From NCBI RefSeq assembly GCF_042920265.1, contig NZ_JBDQZI010000008.1:116047-180046 (forward strand): 64,000 nt of DNA. Direction: 5' to 3'. A model generated the notes under the pieces. The model saw only the letters and a program-made list of their open reading frames with translations, was not told where the DNA came from and searched no databases. Each line of letters starts with the position of its first letter. Within the stretch, counting starts at the first letter, position 1. This stretch comes from Lysinibacillus_B sp042920265. Its GTDB lineage: Bacteria; Bacillota; Bacilli; Bacillales_A; Planococcaceae. Positions 34,362-43,253 of this stretch are shown here, in pieces. The position numbers and the translations under genes were made by a program.

Positions 34362-34901
34362 ATGACAAAAAGAGGACTTGTACTCGTTTATACAGGGGAT
34401 GGCAAAGGAAAAACAACTGCTTCACTCGGTGTCACATTACGTGCGATTGGTCGAGGCATGAACGTCAAGTACTTGCAATTCATTAAATCACCAGAGCGTA
34501 CATACGGTGAGCAACTGGCGCTACGTAAATTGGGTGTCGAAACGGAACAGCTAGGTATCGGCTTTACGTGGACAAAAACACCAGAGGAACATCGTGTTGC
34601 CTTGCAAAAGGCGTGGAGTAAAGTGAAAAAAGCACTGCAAGATGAATCAATTGATTTACTTGTCTTGGACGAATTAAACAATGCACTGGCGATTACCAAA
34701 TTCCCAATCGATGATGTACTCCCTTTAGCAGAAGTGTTAGAAGCGATTCAAAACCGACCGCCCCATATGCATTTGGTCATTACGGGACGTTCTGCCAACC
34801 CAGCGATTGTCGCGTTAGCTGATTTAGTATCGACAATTGAACCGACGAAGCATTATTATGCAGACCAAGATGTGTCTGCTGTGAAAGGACTTGAATTTTA
34901 A
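34362..34901 (+). CDS. btuR: ATP:cob(I)alamin adenosyltransferase BtuR/CobA-type
   Basis: 179 aa. P-loop VYTGDGKGKTTASLG (residues 9-23), FIKSPERTYGEQ (about 40-51) and LLVLDELNNAL (about 98-108) with VITGRSANPAIVALADLVST (about 140-159) identify the BtuR family. It adds the upper adenosyl ligand. ATG at 34362 follows GGGGGAGCGGC. Overlaps the next gene by one base. Confidence 0.92.
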   Translation: MTKRGLVLVYTGDGKGKTTASLGVTLRAIGRGMNVKYLQFIKSPERTYGEQLALRKLGVETEQLGIGFTWTKTPEEHRVALQKAWSKVKKALQDESIDLLVLDELNNALAITKFPIDDVLPLAEVLEAIQNRPPHMHLVITGRSANPAIVALADLVSTIEPTKHYYADQDVSAVKGLEF

Positions 34902-36379
34902 TGAAAGCCATTATGGTTCAAGGGACAGCTTCAGACGTTGGAAAAAGTGTGATTTGTACAGCTTTATGTCGTATTTTAGCAAATGAAGGTTACCGCGTTG
35001 CTCCATTTAAATCCCAAAATATGGCGTTGAATTCATATATTACAGAAGACGGTGGCGAAATTGGACGTGCGCAAGGTGTGCAGGCAGAAGCCGCACGCAC
35101 CATCGCGACAACGGATATGAACCCGATATTACTAAAGCCAAAGGGCGATATGGTATCTGAGGTCATTGTACACGGGAAGCCTTTTGCGAATATGGACGCT
35201 GTTTCGTACCGCGAACAGTTTGTTGAAGAAGTGATGCCACTAGTAAGATCATCTCTTCAGCGTTTATCACAACAATATGATGTGCTTGTGCTTGAAGGCG
35301 CTGGCAGTCCCGCAGAAATTAACTTAAAGGCAAGAGATATTGCCAATATGCGCATGGCACATGAAACGGATGCGGCAGTTATTTTAGTGGCAGATATTGA
35401 ACGAGGTGGCGTTTTTGCGTCGATCGTCGGTACGTTGATGTTGTTAGATGAGGCGGAGCGAGCACGTGTAAAAGGCATTATTATTAATAAATTCCGCGGG
35501 ATGAAGGAGCTACTTGATAGCGGGATTACGTGGTTAGAGGAATATACGAATATTCCAGTGCTCGGTTTAATTCCACATATCGATGTGCAAATCGAGGCAG
35601 AGGATTCGATGGCGTTATCGAGCTTGCGACTAAAAAAACCACAAGCTGAGGAGTTTCCAATCGATGTGGCGGTCATTTGTTTCCCGCGCATTTCGAACTT
35701 TACCGATCTCGACCCATTAATGGACGAGCCACAAGTAGGTGTACGCTTTGTCAAATCTGTGGCAGAGCTTAAAAATCCAACGGTTATTATTTTACCAGGG
35801 ACAAAAAATACGGTAGAGGACTATGAATGGCTTGAAAAAACGGGGCTGGCACAGGCGATTCAGCAACATGTACAAAAGGGTACGTATATATTTGGTATTT
35901 GTGGTGGCTATCAAATGCTTGGGGAAACATTAATCGATGAGGAAGCGATTGAAGCAAGTGGTGGTCGGACTAAAACACTAGGGTTAGTACCGTTAGAAAC
36001 GGTTTTTGTAGCAGAAAAACAAACGGTTCAAGTATCAGGCCAACTGTCTACTGGCGAACAGGTAACAGGCTATGAAATTCATTTAGGACGTACACGAGCA
36101 AACGATTTAGTGAAACCTTTTGTGCAATTGCATGACGGTCGAACAGATGGCGTTAGAAGTGACGATGATCGCATGATTGGTACGTATTTGCATGGAATTT
36201 TCCATAACCGACAGTTCACAAGAAATTATTTTAATCGAATTCGTCTTGAAAAAGGATTAGCAACAATTGATACAGCCGTGCAATCCGAAGCAGAGCGTCG
36301 CGAACAAGCCTATGAAATGCTTGATGTGCATGTGCGTCGCCACCTTAATATGGAGCTTTTATATACATTAATTACATAA
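34901..36379 (+). CDS. cbiP: Adenosylcobyric acid synthase CbiP
   Basis: 492 aa. MVQGTASDVGKSVICTALCR (residues 5-24) and PFKSQNMALNSYITEDGGEIG (its core SQNMALNSY about 41-49) are the N-terminal motifs; the glutaminase has FGICGGYQMLG with the catalytic Cys (about 332) and the C-terminal His in TYLHGIFHN (about 429). Performs the four remaining amidations. No terminator follows before riboswitch 2. Confidence 0.94.
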   Translation: MKAIMVQGTASDVGKSVICTALCRILANEGYRVAPFKSQNMALNSYITEDGGEIGRAQGVQAEAARTIATTDMNPILLKPKGDMVSEVIVHGKPFANMDAVSYREQFVEEVMPLVRSSLQRLSQQYDVLVLEGAGSPAEINLKARDIANMRMAHETDAAVILVADIERGGVFASIVGTLMLLDEAERARVKGIIINKFRGMKELLDSGITWLEEYTNIPVLGLIPHIDVQIEAEDSMALSSLRLKKPQAEEFPIDVAVICFPRISNFTDLDPLMDEPQVGVRFVKSVAELKNPTVIILPGTKNTVEDYEWLEKTGLAQAIQQHVQKGTYIFGICGGYQMLGETLIDEEAIEASGGRTKTLGLVPLETVFVAEKQTVQVSGQLSTGEQVTGYEIHLGRTRANDLVKPFVQLHDGRTDGVRSDDDRMIGTYLHGIFHNRQFTRNYFNRIRLEKGLATIDTAVQSEAERREQAYEMLDVHVRRHLNMELLYTLIT

Positions 36380-36387
36380 CATGTTGT

Positions 36388-36580
36388 TTGGTGTAGTGAA
36401 AACTACTTAATAGGGAAGTGTGATGCAAATTCACCACGGTACCCGCCACTGTGAAACGGAGCAACAAATCGACACCACTGCGTATGCGGGAAGGGATTTG
36501 TCTTGTGAGGATGTGAAGTCAGGAGACCTGCCAAATCAACACGAAATGTACCCACGGGATTATGGGAAGCATTGTACTAC
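36388..36580 (+). promoter_or_regulatory. Adenosylcobalamin riboswitch 2
   Basis: AATAGGGAAG, GCCACTGTGAAACGG, TATGCGGGAAGG and the B12 box AAGTCAGGAGACCTGCC at 36516-36532 appear in order. It differs clearly from copies 1 and 3. It precedes the methyltransferase and CbiW-CbiX fusion. Confidence 0.92.
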
Positions 36581-36632
36581 ATATGATAGTGCTTGCTTTG
36601 CAATATTTCTGAGTAGACATTAATCAAAAGGT

Positions 36633-36682
36633 AAAGGGTGGGTCCTGAAAGCTTTAACTTTCTGGCTCCCCTTTCTTTGTTT
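36633..36682 (+). terminator. Imperfect hairpin/terminator of riboswitch 2
   Basis: AAAGG at 36633-36637 pairs with CCTTT at 36670-36674 and CCTGAAAG (36644-36651) with CTTTCTGG (36658-36665), with internal mismatches, then CTTTGTTT. The CCTTT could alternatively pair with the AAAGG of the downstream ribosome site (36683-36687). Confidence 0.6.
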
Positions 36683-36697
36683 AAAGGAGGTCGTAAC

Positions 36698-37534
36698 TTG
36701 AAAGGACCATTAGCAATTGATTTTGAAAAGCTATGGCAGGAAGGGATGCTTGATTGGCACGGTAATATGCCAGAGCGAATGGTAGATGATTCGCTAGAGG
36801 AAGCCTTTTGGGCACAGTCGATGCAAAAAAAAGCGTACAAGCAAACCGAAGCCCATGCTATACCGATTTATAAAGTGATGAAAAAGTATATTGGACAGGA
36901 AGATTCCGTCATTGAAATCGGTCCTGGATGGGGAAATTATACATTTCCACTAGCAGAGGATGTAGCGAGATTAACATGTGTGGACGGTTCTGAAAGTGTG
37001 CTTTCTTATTTAGCCCAGTATTTTGAAGGAGCGAACCATGTGTCATTTATGCATGCGAAATGGGAAGAAGCAGCGCTGGAGCAACATGATGTCGTGTTAG
37101 GCGTGAATTGTTTTTACCGCATATACGAGATGCTCGACACGCTCAAGAAAATGAATGCACTAGCAAAAAAGCGAGCAATTATCGGCCTGACAACTGGACC
37201 GATTCAACCGCATTACAAAATATTAGATGAAAAATACGGCTATTCGATTAAATACCCACGCCGCGATTATATTGAAATTTTAAATATGCTGTATCAACTT
37301 GAGATTTATGCTGATTGCGAGATGATTCAACTGGAGCGTACGTATCATTATCCGACAATGGAAGCGCTAGTTGCTGCACAAAGTAAAAAAATCATCGACA
37401 CGGACTTTTCAACGGAGCATGTACTTGATTCATTAGCGCCGTTTATTGAGCAGGATGCAGACGGAGTGCATTATCGCCATACATTTTATGCCGCGGTCAT
37501 TTCGTGGGAGCCAAAAAAGGAGCTGACAACATGA
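36698..37534 (+). CDS. Class I SAM-dependent methyltransferase under B12 riboswitch control
   Basis: 278 aa from TTG at 36698, which follows AAAGGAGGTCGTAAC. Motif I is clear: SVIEIGPGWGNYTFPLAEDV (about 71-90), with VDGSES for the strand-2 acidic residue and VVLGVNCFYRI for motif IV. The reaction is unknown. It sits between riboswitch 2 and the CbiW-CbiX fusion and overlaps the latter by four bases, so it likely serves corrinoid metabolism. All corrin-ring methyltransferases are already encoded upstream, so another substrate (upper or lower ligand, or a corrinoid-binding compound) is possible. Confidence 0.7.
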   Translation: MKGPLAIDFEKLWQEGMLDWHGNMPERMVDDSLEEAFWAQSMQKKAYKQTEAHAIPIYKVMKKYIGQEDSVIEIGPGWGNYTFPLAEDVARLTCVDGSESVLSYLAQYFEGANHVSFMHAKWEEAALEQHDVVLGVNCFYRIYEMLDTLKKMNALAKKRAIIGLTTGPIQPHYKILDEKYGYSIKYPRRDYIEILNMLYQLEIYADCEMIQLERTYHYPTMEALVAAQSKKIIDTDFSTEHVLDSLAPFIEQDADGVHYRHTFYAAVISWEPKKELTT

Positions 37535-38748
37535 CAACATGGAATTTACAAGGGATGCAACGCCATTTGTTAATTTGTAACGGTAGTACATGTATGGGTG
37601 CAGGTGCTGAAGAAGTGACACTTGCTATCCGAGATGAAATTACAAAAAACAATCTAGATGAAATGATTCATACATCACGTACACGTTGTAACGGCCGTTG
37701 TAAGGATAAATGCGTCGTTATTTCCTATCCAGAAGGAAAATGGTATAGCGTACAAGATGAGCAAGTAGGAAGAGATATTGTAACAGGTCAAGTGGAAGAC
37801 CAGCACATGATTTACAATATGACGCAAAATGGTTTAGCACAAGCAACGCCCACTTTTACAAAAGGTATATCGAAAACGAAAGTATTAAAACGAAAAGAAA
37901 AATCCAGTGCGACAAAAAAAGCGATATTATTCGTTGGGCATGGCAGCAGAGTAGAGGCTGGAAATGATGAGGTACGTGAGTTTATAGAACGTACAACCTA
38001 CTTAATCGACCCTGCTATTTTAGTAGAAACATGTTTTTTAGAATTCGCTTCACCGAATATTGAAGACGGGATCGAGCTTTGTGTGGAAAAGGGCGCAGAG
38101 GAGATTCATGTGATTCCCATCATGCTACTCCATGCGGGACATTCTAAAATGCACATCCCAGCAGAGATTGAGCATGCAAGAGAACAATTCCCAGGAATCA
38201 CCTTCACGTACGGGCAAACGATTGGGATTCATGCGGGAATTTTTGAAATTTTATTGGAACGGTTAAAAGAAATTGGCTTTGACCCATACGAAAAACATGA
38301 ACATACAGCTATCTTATTAGTAGGACGCGGTGGAAGCGATGAAGAAGCGAACGGGGATTTCTATAAAATTTCACGCTTACTTTGGGAAAAGCTTGACGTT
38401 CCTTGGGTAGAAAGTGCGTTTATGGGTGTAGCAACGCCAACAGTTGACGAGGGCATTGAGCGCTGTGTGAAGTTTGGGGCGAAAAAAATCATTATGCTGC
38501 CATACTTCCTATTTACAGGTATTTTAATGAAGCGCATGTACAAAATGCGTGATAACTACGAAGTGACCTATCCAAATGTGGACATTCAAATTGCTAATTA
38601 TTTTGGCTATCATCCAAAGCTACAACATGTGCTTGTAGAACGTGCCGAGCAAGCGATGAATGGGTCATCGACAGGGATGCAAGATTTAGAGAACTTTAGA
38701 AAATATGCAGAAGAACATGGATATGAGCATCATCACCATCATCATTAA
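37531..38748 (+). CDS. cbiX: CbiW-CbiX fusion: [2Fe-2S] ferredoxin plus cobaltochelatase, ending in His6
   Basis: 405 aa. The N-terminus (about 1-90) is a thioredoxin-like [2Fe-2S] ferredoxin with cysteines at 16, 21, 53 and 57 (CNGSTC and CNGRC). A linker (about 95-130) leads to a two-half chelatase similar to the upstream CbiX: ILFVGHGSRVEAGNDE, LLHAGHSKMHIP and LVGRGGSDEEANGDFY. The protein ends in six consecutive histidines. In P. megaterium CbiW is a separate small Fe-S protein; here it appears fused. ATG at 37531 follows AAAGGAGCTG. Second chelatase copy, without the cysteine cluster of the first. Confidence 0.85.
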   Translation: MTTWNLQGMQRHLLICNGSTCMGAGAEEVTLAIRDEITKNNLDEMIHTSRTRCNGRCKDKCVVISYPEGKWYSVQDEQVGRDIVTGQVEDQHMIYNMTQNGLAQATPTFTKGISKTKVLKRKEKSSATKKAILFVGHGSRVEAGNDEVREFIERTTYLIDPAILVETCFLEFASPNIEDGIELCVEKGAEEIHVIPIMLLHAGHSKMHIPAEIEHAREQFPGITFTYGQTIGIHAGIFEILLERLKEIGFDPYEKHEHTAILLVGRGGSDEEANGDFYKISRLLWEKLDVPWVESAFMGVATPTVDEGIERCVKFGAKKIIMLPYFLFTGILMKRMYKMRDNYEVTYPNVDIQIANYFGYHPKLQHVLVERAEQAMNGSSTGMQDLENFRKYAEEHGYEHHHHHH

Positions 38749-38772
38749 AAACCATGCTTACGATGTTTTATA

Positions 38773-38809
38773 AAAGGGGGCTTATTCACTTATTGAACAA
38801 GCCTCCTTT
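38773..38809 (+). terminator. Hairpin after the CbiW-CbiX fusion
   Basis: AAAGGGGGCTT at 38773-38783 pairs with AAGCCTCCTTT at 38799-38809 with one mismatch. The T-tract is weak. Confidence 0.65.
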
Positions 38810-39047
38810 CGTGTGCGCTAAACCATCTTCTGACAAATTTTGCGAAGGTGTTCACTATCCAATGGAGTAAAGTCGTGTATGGAGTTTCAGAATGAATGGT
38901 TCCGTCTGAAAATGCATTTTGATGTGACCACCGCAGGAGCAATATTTCTTAATGGATAATTATTAAGGCAGGTGTGTTGATTATCAAAATATTTCCTGTA
39001 TAGAAGCGTGTTTTTTAGATGAAATGTAATCAAAAATGACTTGCTAG

Positions 39048-39078
39048 TTGATTGTAGCCGAATGGAGCGGAAATCAAC
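39048..39078. repeat. Possible deletion relic of a dispersed repeat
   Basis: GTTGATT at 39048 and AAATCAAC at 39071-39078 flank GTAGCCGAATGGAGCGG, resembling the two termini of a Bacillales repeat joined together. The rest of the 38,810-39,250 spacer shows nothing coding. Confidence 0.4.
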
Positions 39079-39251
39079 GTTTCACACGATTTAATTAACA
39101 ATAAAAGGTAAATCGACACGCTTGTTATTAAGGAGTAAAGGGATGTCCAATTTTGTCGTCCGATGTATAAAGAAATAGCATGATTTTACGCTACTTATGA
39201 GCTAAAAATAACCGAATGGAATCAAACTTTGTAAGCAATTTCAAAAATAGC

Positions 39252-39281
39252 TTTGCAGAACATTTCAAGACATGCTATACT
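39252..39281 (+). promoter_or_regulatory. Promoter of the nrd riboswitch leader
   Basis: TTTGCA at 39252-39257, 18-bp spacer, TATACT at 39276-39281 with TGC before it. Same layout and near-identical bases as the promoter at 21433. Confidence 0.75.
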
Positions 39282-39307
39282 AAGTTCTGTTGAAATAAAA
39301 CAATATA

Positions 39308-39508
39308 TTGTGTTAGTTCTAGTGAGGGTACTACTATATGTAGTTTAAAAGGGAAGAACGGTGTAAATCCGTCGCTGTCCCCGCAACTGTAAATGCTGAC
39401 GATGACGAAACAATCCACTGTACATTTTTGTATGGGAAGGAGCGTCAAAGGATGAAGCAAAGCCAGGAGACCTGCCTACCTAGACGACTGTACATTTCTT
39501 CGGGGGAT
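39308..39508 (+). promoter_or_regulatory. Adenosylcobalamin riboswitch 3 (nrd operon)
   Basis: Same landmarks as riboswitch 1, including CGCTGTCCCCGCAACTGTAA and the B12 box at 39460-39476, differing from it at only about 20 positions over 300 bp. It governs nrdH-I-E-F and the two cobalamin-linked genes behind them. Confidence 0.95.
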
Positions 39509-39547
39509 AGGAAATGGAGGCGGACTCTTTTTTGACGTTTCCATTTC

Positions 39548-39579
39548 AAGCTACCTCATTGTTAGGTAGCTTTTTTTAT
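39548..39579 (+). terminator. Riboswitch 3 terminator
   Basis: AAGCTACCT at 39548-39556 pairs with AGGTAGCTT at 39564-39572, followed by a T-run. It matches the terminator of riboswitch 1 apart from the loop. Confidence 0.88.
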
Positions 39580-39604
39580 TTTTATATGAGAAAGGAAGAA
39601 TAGT

Positions 39605-39829
39605 ATGAAACTATATACAAAAACAATTTGCCCAAAATGTTTATGGGTGAAATCAGAACTACAACAGGCAGGCTTATCAGCAGATTGGATTAATATTGAT
39701 CATGACACAGCGGCTATGGAGAAAATACAGCAGGCAGGCTTCTCTTCTGTACCAATTTTAGAAGTGAATGGTGAACTGATTGGGGATATTCCAAACATCC
39801 TCTCGAAAATTGAAGCGATGCAAGCATGA
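39605..39829 (+). CDS. Glutaredoxin-like redoxin (NrdH-like)
   Basis: 74 aa. MKLYTKTICPKCLWVK has the redox motif CPKC (Cys 9 and 12), and SSVPILEVNGELIGD (about 47-61) is the substrate-binding cis-Pro region. By position it should supply electrons to the class Ib reductase encoded behind it. Ribosome site AGAAAGGAAG. Overlaps nrdI by four bases. Confidence 0.8.
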   Translation: MKLYTKTICPKCLWVKSELQQAGLSADWINIDHDTAAMEKIQQAGFSSVPILEVNGELIGDIPNILSKIEAMQA

Positions 39830-40215
39830 TTGTATATGCAAGTCGCACTGGAAACGTACGCTATGTGACACAAACTTTACAACTCCCAAACATTGAAATG
39901 AATGAAGTACAACAACTGACAACACCCTTTTTATTATTTACATATACAGATGGTTTAGGCGATATTCCAGTACGAGTAGAACAGTTTATGAAACAACATT
40001 ACAAGCTTTGTAGAGGGATCATTGTTAGTGGGAATAGCAATTTTGGTCATCAAGTGTTTGGACAAGCAGGCGATAAATTAGCCGCGCTGTATAACATTCC
40101 ACTTGTATGTAAATTAGATTTGCGTGGCACAGCGAAGGATTATGCGGCAATTCAAGCATTTTACTATGAGCATATACAGGAGGGACAGCATGAAGCAGTA
40201 TTTGAAATTAAATAA
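39826..40215 (+). CDS. nrdI: Flavodoxin-like activator NrdI
   Basis: 129 aa. MIVYASRTGNVRYVTQTL is the FMN phosphate loop, TYTDGLGDIP (about 43-52) and IIVSGNSNFGHQVFGQAGDK (about 66-85) are NrdI-specific. It provides oxidant to build the dimanganese-tyrosyl radical of NrdF. ATG overlaps the redoxin stop; its 3' end overlaps nrdE by 26 bases. Confidence 0.9.
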   Translation: MIVYASRTGNVRYVTQTLQLPNIEMNEVQQLTTPFLLFTYTDGLGDIPVRVEQFMKQHYKLCRGIIVSGNSNFGHQVFGQAGDKLAALYNIPLVCKLDLRGTAKDYAAIQAFYYEHIQEGQHEAVFEIK

Positions 40216-42283
40216 TGAGGTGCTTAATCGTTATCGTGCAACAGGCGAGCTTGATTTAGTGAAGGACTTAGAGGCAACGAGACGCTATTTTTTAGAAGAT
40301 GTCAATGTACGCATGCGTTATTTCATTGATTTAGAGGAAAAGCTTCGCTATTTAGTGGATGAAGGCTATTATGAGCCAGCATTTTTAGACATGTACTCAT
40401 TTGACTTTATTAAGCGGTTATACAAAAAGGCGTATGCGTATCATTTTCGCTTCCCGTCTTTCATGAGTGCCAGTAAATTTTATGAAAGCTATGCGATGAA
40501 AAGTCGCGATGGCAACGAGATTTTAGAAAAGTATGAGGACCGAATCGTTATTATTGCACTATATTTAGCACAAGGTGATGAGCAGTTAGCAGAGCGCGCG
40601 GTAGAAGCGATAATGGAAGCATACCAACCAGCTACCCCGACAGCGCTTAATAGTGGGAAAAAAGCACGCGGTGAGTTAGTAAGCTGCTTTAAGCTAACAA
40701 TGGACGATACGATGAACTCCATTGCCGAAAATATTGGCTACTGTTTAGAGCTTTCCCGCCTTGGTGGTGGTGTTGGTGTGAACTTGACAGATTTACGCCC
40801 ACTCGGTGATCCGATTAAAGGCATACTGAACCGAGCAAGTGGTGTGATGCCTGTGGCGAAGTTACTTGAAAATTCGTTTAGCTACTCCAATCAACTCGGA
40901 CAACGTAACGGATCAGGTGTTGTGTATTTAAATATTTTCCATGGCGATATCGAAAGCTTTATTTCATCCAAAAAGCCAAATGCCGATGATAAAATTCGGC
41001 TTGCGACATTATCAACAGGCATTATTATTCCAAGCATTTTCTTTGAGTTAATGCGAAGAGACAAAGATATTGTTCTATTCAGTAGTTACGATATTTATAA
41101 GGAATATGGCAAACGGATGTCTGAAATGTCAATTTCAGAGATGTATTATGAGCTACTCGATAATCCGAATATTCGTAAATTGAAGAGACTAAATGCGAGA
41201 AAGCTTTATACAGAAGTGAAAAAAGCGCAGTTTGAATCGGGCTATCCGTTTGAAATCTTTGATGATAATGTGAACAATGCCCATCCGTTAAAAAACATCG
41301 GGCGTGTCAAAATGTCTAATTTGTGTACAGAAATTTTGCAATTTCAGGAAACGAGTGTAATTACCGATCAAGATCAGCCAAATGAATACGGCATGGATGT
41401 GTCGTGTAATTTAGGCTCGATTGATATTTACAAAGCGACGAAAGTAAAAGATTTTGATGTGCTCGTAGATACAGCGGTACGTTTACTGACGAATGTATCG
41501 AAAATGACCTACATTAAAAACGTACCATCTGTCGCAAAGGCAAATGAACGTATGCATTCGATTGGATTAGGTGTCATGAATTTACACGGTCATCTCGCGA
41601 CGGAAGGGATTCGTTATGGCTCAGAGGAATCCATCGAATTTATGGATCATTTTATGGAAGCGATCAATTACTTTAGCTTGAAATCATCAATGGAAATTGC
41701 AAAGGAAACAGGGCAAACATTTTACCGATTTGCGGACAGTGATTACGCGAATGGTGAATATTTCAATCAGTATACGAACAAAGAGTTATCGCAATTATCG
41801 GATAGCGCGAAAAAAGCGTTAGGTAATGTGCCGTTCATTACAAAGGGAATGTGGCAGGAACTTCAGCAACAAGTAGAGCAGTATGGTTTGTTCCATGCTT
41901 ACCGACTTGCGGTTGCTCCGACTGGGAGTATTTCCTATATCCGCTCTTGCACGGCTAGCATTAGTCCGATTACAGAACGCGTGGAAATTCGTGATTATGC
42001 AGATAGCCGCACGATTTATCCGATGCCGTTTTTAACAAACGATAATGAGCATTTATATACAGAAGCATACGATGTCAATCCGTACGATTTAATAGACTTA
42101 TACGCAGCAGCACAGCAGCATGTTGACCAAGGCATTTCGATGACACTTTATGTAACAGATGCGTGGACAACTGAGCAGCTTGCCAAAGTGTATATTTATG
42201 CTTGGATGAAAGGCATTAAATCCGTTTATTATGTGCGTCAGCGTCTACAAAGCTTGGAGGAGTGTGTGGCATGTCAAATTTAA
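40190..42283 (+). CDS. nrdE: Class Ib ribonucleoside-diphosphate reductase alpha subunit NrdE
   Basis: 697 aa from ATG at 40190, eight bases after GGAGGGACAGC; the frame upstream to 40124 is not needed. SCFKLTMDDT (about 164-173), NLCTEILQF, DVSCNLGSIDI (about 404-414), APTGSISYIRSCTASI and the C-terminal ECVACQI redox cysteine pair are visible. Reduces ribonucleoside diphosphates without B12. Controlled by the riboswitch 348 bp upstream of the first gene set. Confidence 0.93.
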   Translation: MKQYLKLNNEVLNRYRATGELDLVKDLEATRRYFLEDVNVRMRYFIDLEEKLRYLVDEGYYEPAFLDMYSFDFIKRLYKKAYAYHFRFPSFMSASKFYESYAMKSRDGNEILEKYEDRIVIIALYLAQGDEQLAERAVEAIMEAYQPATPTALNSGKKARGELVSCFKLTMDDTMNSIAENIGYCLELSRLGGGVGVNLTDLRPLGDPIKGILNRASGVMPVAKLLENSFSYSNQLGQRNGSGVVYLNIFHGDIESFISSKKPNADDKIRLATLSTGIIIPSIFFELMRRDKDIVLFSSYDIYKEYGKRMSEMSISEMYYELLDNPNIRKLKRLNARKLYTEVKKAQFESGYPFEIFDDNVNNAHPLKNIGRVKMSNLCTEILQFQETSVITDQDQPNEYGMDVSCNLGSIDIYKATKVKDFDVLVDTAVRLLTNVSKMTYIKNVPSVAKANERMHSIGLGVMNLHGHLATEGIRYGSEESIEFMDHFMEAINYFSLKSSMEIAKETGQTFYRFADSDYANGEYFNQYTNKELSQLSDSAKKALGNVPFITKGMWQELQQQVEQYGLFHAYRLAVAPTGSISYIRSCTASISPITERVEIRDYADSRTIYPMPFLTNDNEHLYTEAYDVNPYDLIDLYAAAQQHVDQGISMTLYVTDAWTTEQLAKVYIYAWMKGIKSVYYVRQRLQSLEECVACQI

Positions 42284-43251
42284 CTTTTGAGGCGGTCAAC
42301 TGGAATAAGCCGACAAGTGATTTAGCGCAAGTTTTTTGGGATCAGCAGTGGAAGCAAATTTGGTTTCCAGAAGAAATTGCGGTTTCAAAAGATGTCAAGC
42401 AGTGGCAAAGCTTTGAACATCAAGATACGTATAAAAAAGTATTTGGTGGGCTGACATTACTGGATACCGTACAAACAAATATTGGCATGAACGAGATTGC
42501 CAAGTTTACACCTGATTTACAGGAGAAGGCTGTACTAACAGTTTTTGGAGCATTTGAGGCGATTCATGCTAAGTCGTATTCGTATATTTTTACGACGCTT
42601 TGTACAAATAGCGAAATCGATGAAGTATTTGAATGGGTCAAAAAAAATGAGTTTCTTCAATATAAAGCAAACCGTATTAGCGAAGTGTACCAGGCAATTG
42701 AAGAAGATAATCCAGAGTCACTTTGGAAGGCGATGTATGCGTCGGTTATGCTCGAATCGTTCCTGTTTTACTCCGGTTTCTTTTACCCATTGTATTTAGG
42801 GGGACAAGGGTTCTTGCGTAATAGCGCGGAAGTGATTTCGTTAATTTTACGTGACGAGTCCATTCACGGTGTCGCAGTTGGTTTCTTTGCACAAAACTTA
42901 TTTAAACAGTTTAGCCAAGAACAGCAAGATGCTTTAAAGCTATGGGGCTATGAGTTTTTACTTGATTTATATCAAAATGAAATGAAATATACAGATGATG
43001 TCTACGCGGAAACAGGTCTTTCACCAGAAGTAAGGGCGTACGTTCGTTACAATGCGAATAAAGCATTGATGAATGTAGGCTTTGATGCGATGTTTCCTGA
43101 GGAAGAGGTTAATCCAATCGTTATGAACGGTATTCGCAACGAAGGCTCAACTTACGACTTTTTCTCGCAGAAAGGTGCAACGTATGCAGTAGCGAAGGTA
43201 GCGCCGATAACAGATGACACCTTTAATTTTGAAGCAAGAAAGAAGGAATAA
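42271..43251 (+). CDS. nrdF: Class Ib ribonucleoside-diphosphate reductase beta subunit NrdF
   Basis: 326 aa from ATG at 42271, after GGAGGAGTGTGTGGC. Metal ligands appear in LTLLDTVQTNIG, GAFEAIHAKSYSYIFTTL, ESFLFYSGFFYPLYL and LRDESIHGVAVG, the standard NrdF pattern. It carries the Mn- or Fe-tyrosyl radical cofactor; partner of NrdE and NrdI. Overlaps nrdE by 13 bases. Confidence 0.93.
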   Translation: MSNLTFEAVNWNKPTSDLAQVFWDQQWKQIWFPEEIAVSKDVKQWQSFEHQDTYKKVFGGLTLLDTVQTNIGMNEIAKFTPDLQEKAVLTVFGAFEAIHAKSYSYIFTTLCTNSEIDEVFEWVKKNEFLQYKANRISEVYQAIEEDNPESLWKAMYASVMLESFLFYSGFFYPLYLGGQGFLRNSAEVISLILRDESIHGVAVGFFAQNLFKQFSQEQQDALKLWGYEFLLDLYQNEMKYTDDVYAETGLSPEVRAYVRYNANKALMNVGFDAMFPEEEVNPIVMNGIRNEGSTYDFFSQKGATYAVAKVAPITDDTFNFEARKKE

Positions 43252-43253
43252 GG

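Noticed and set aside
38749..39250. Possible further cobalamin gene between the CbiW-CbiX fusion and riboswitch 3
   Set aside because: No frame of useful length with a ribosome site exists; only a small repeat relic is seen.
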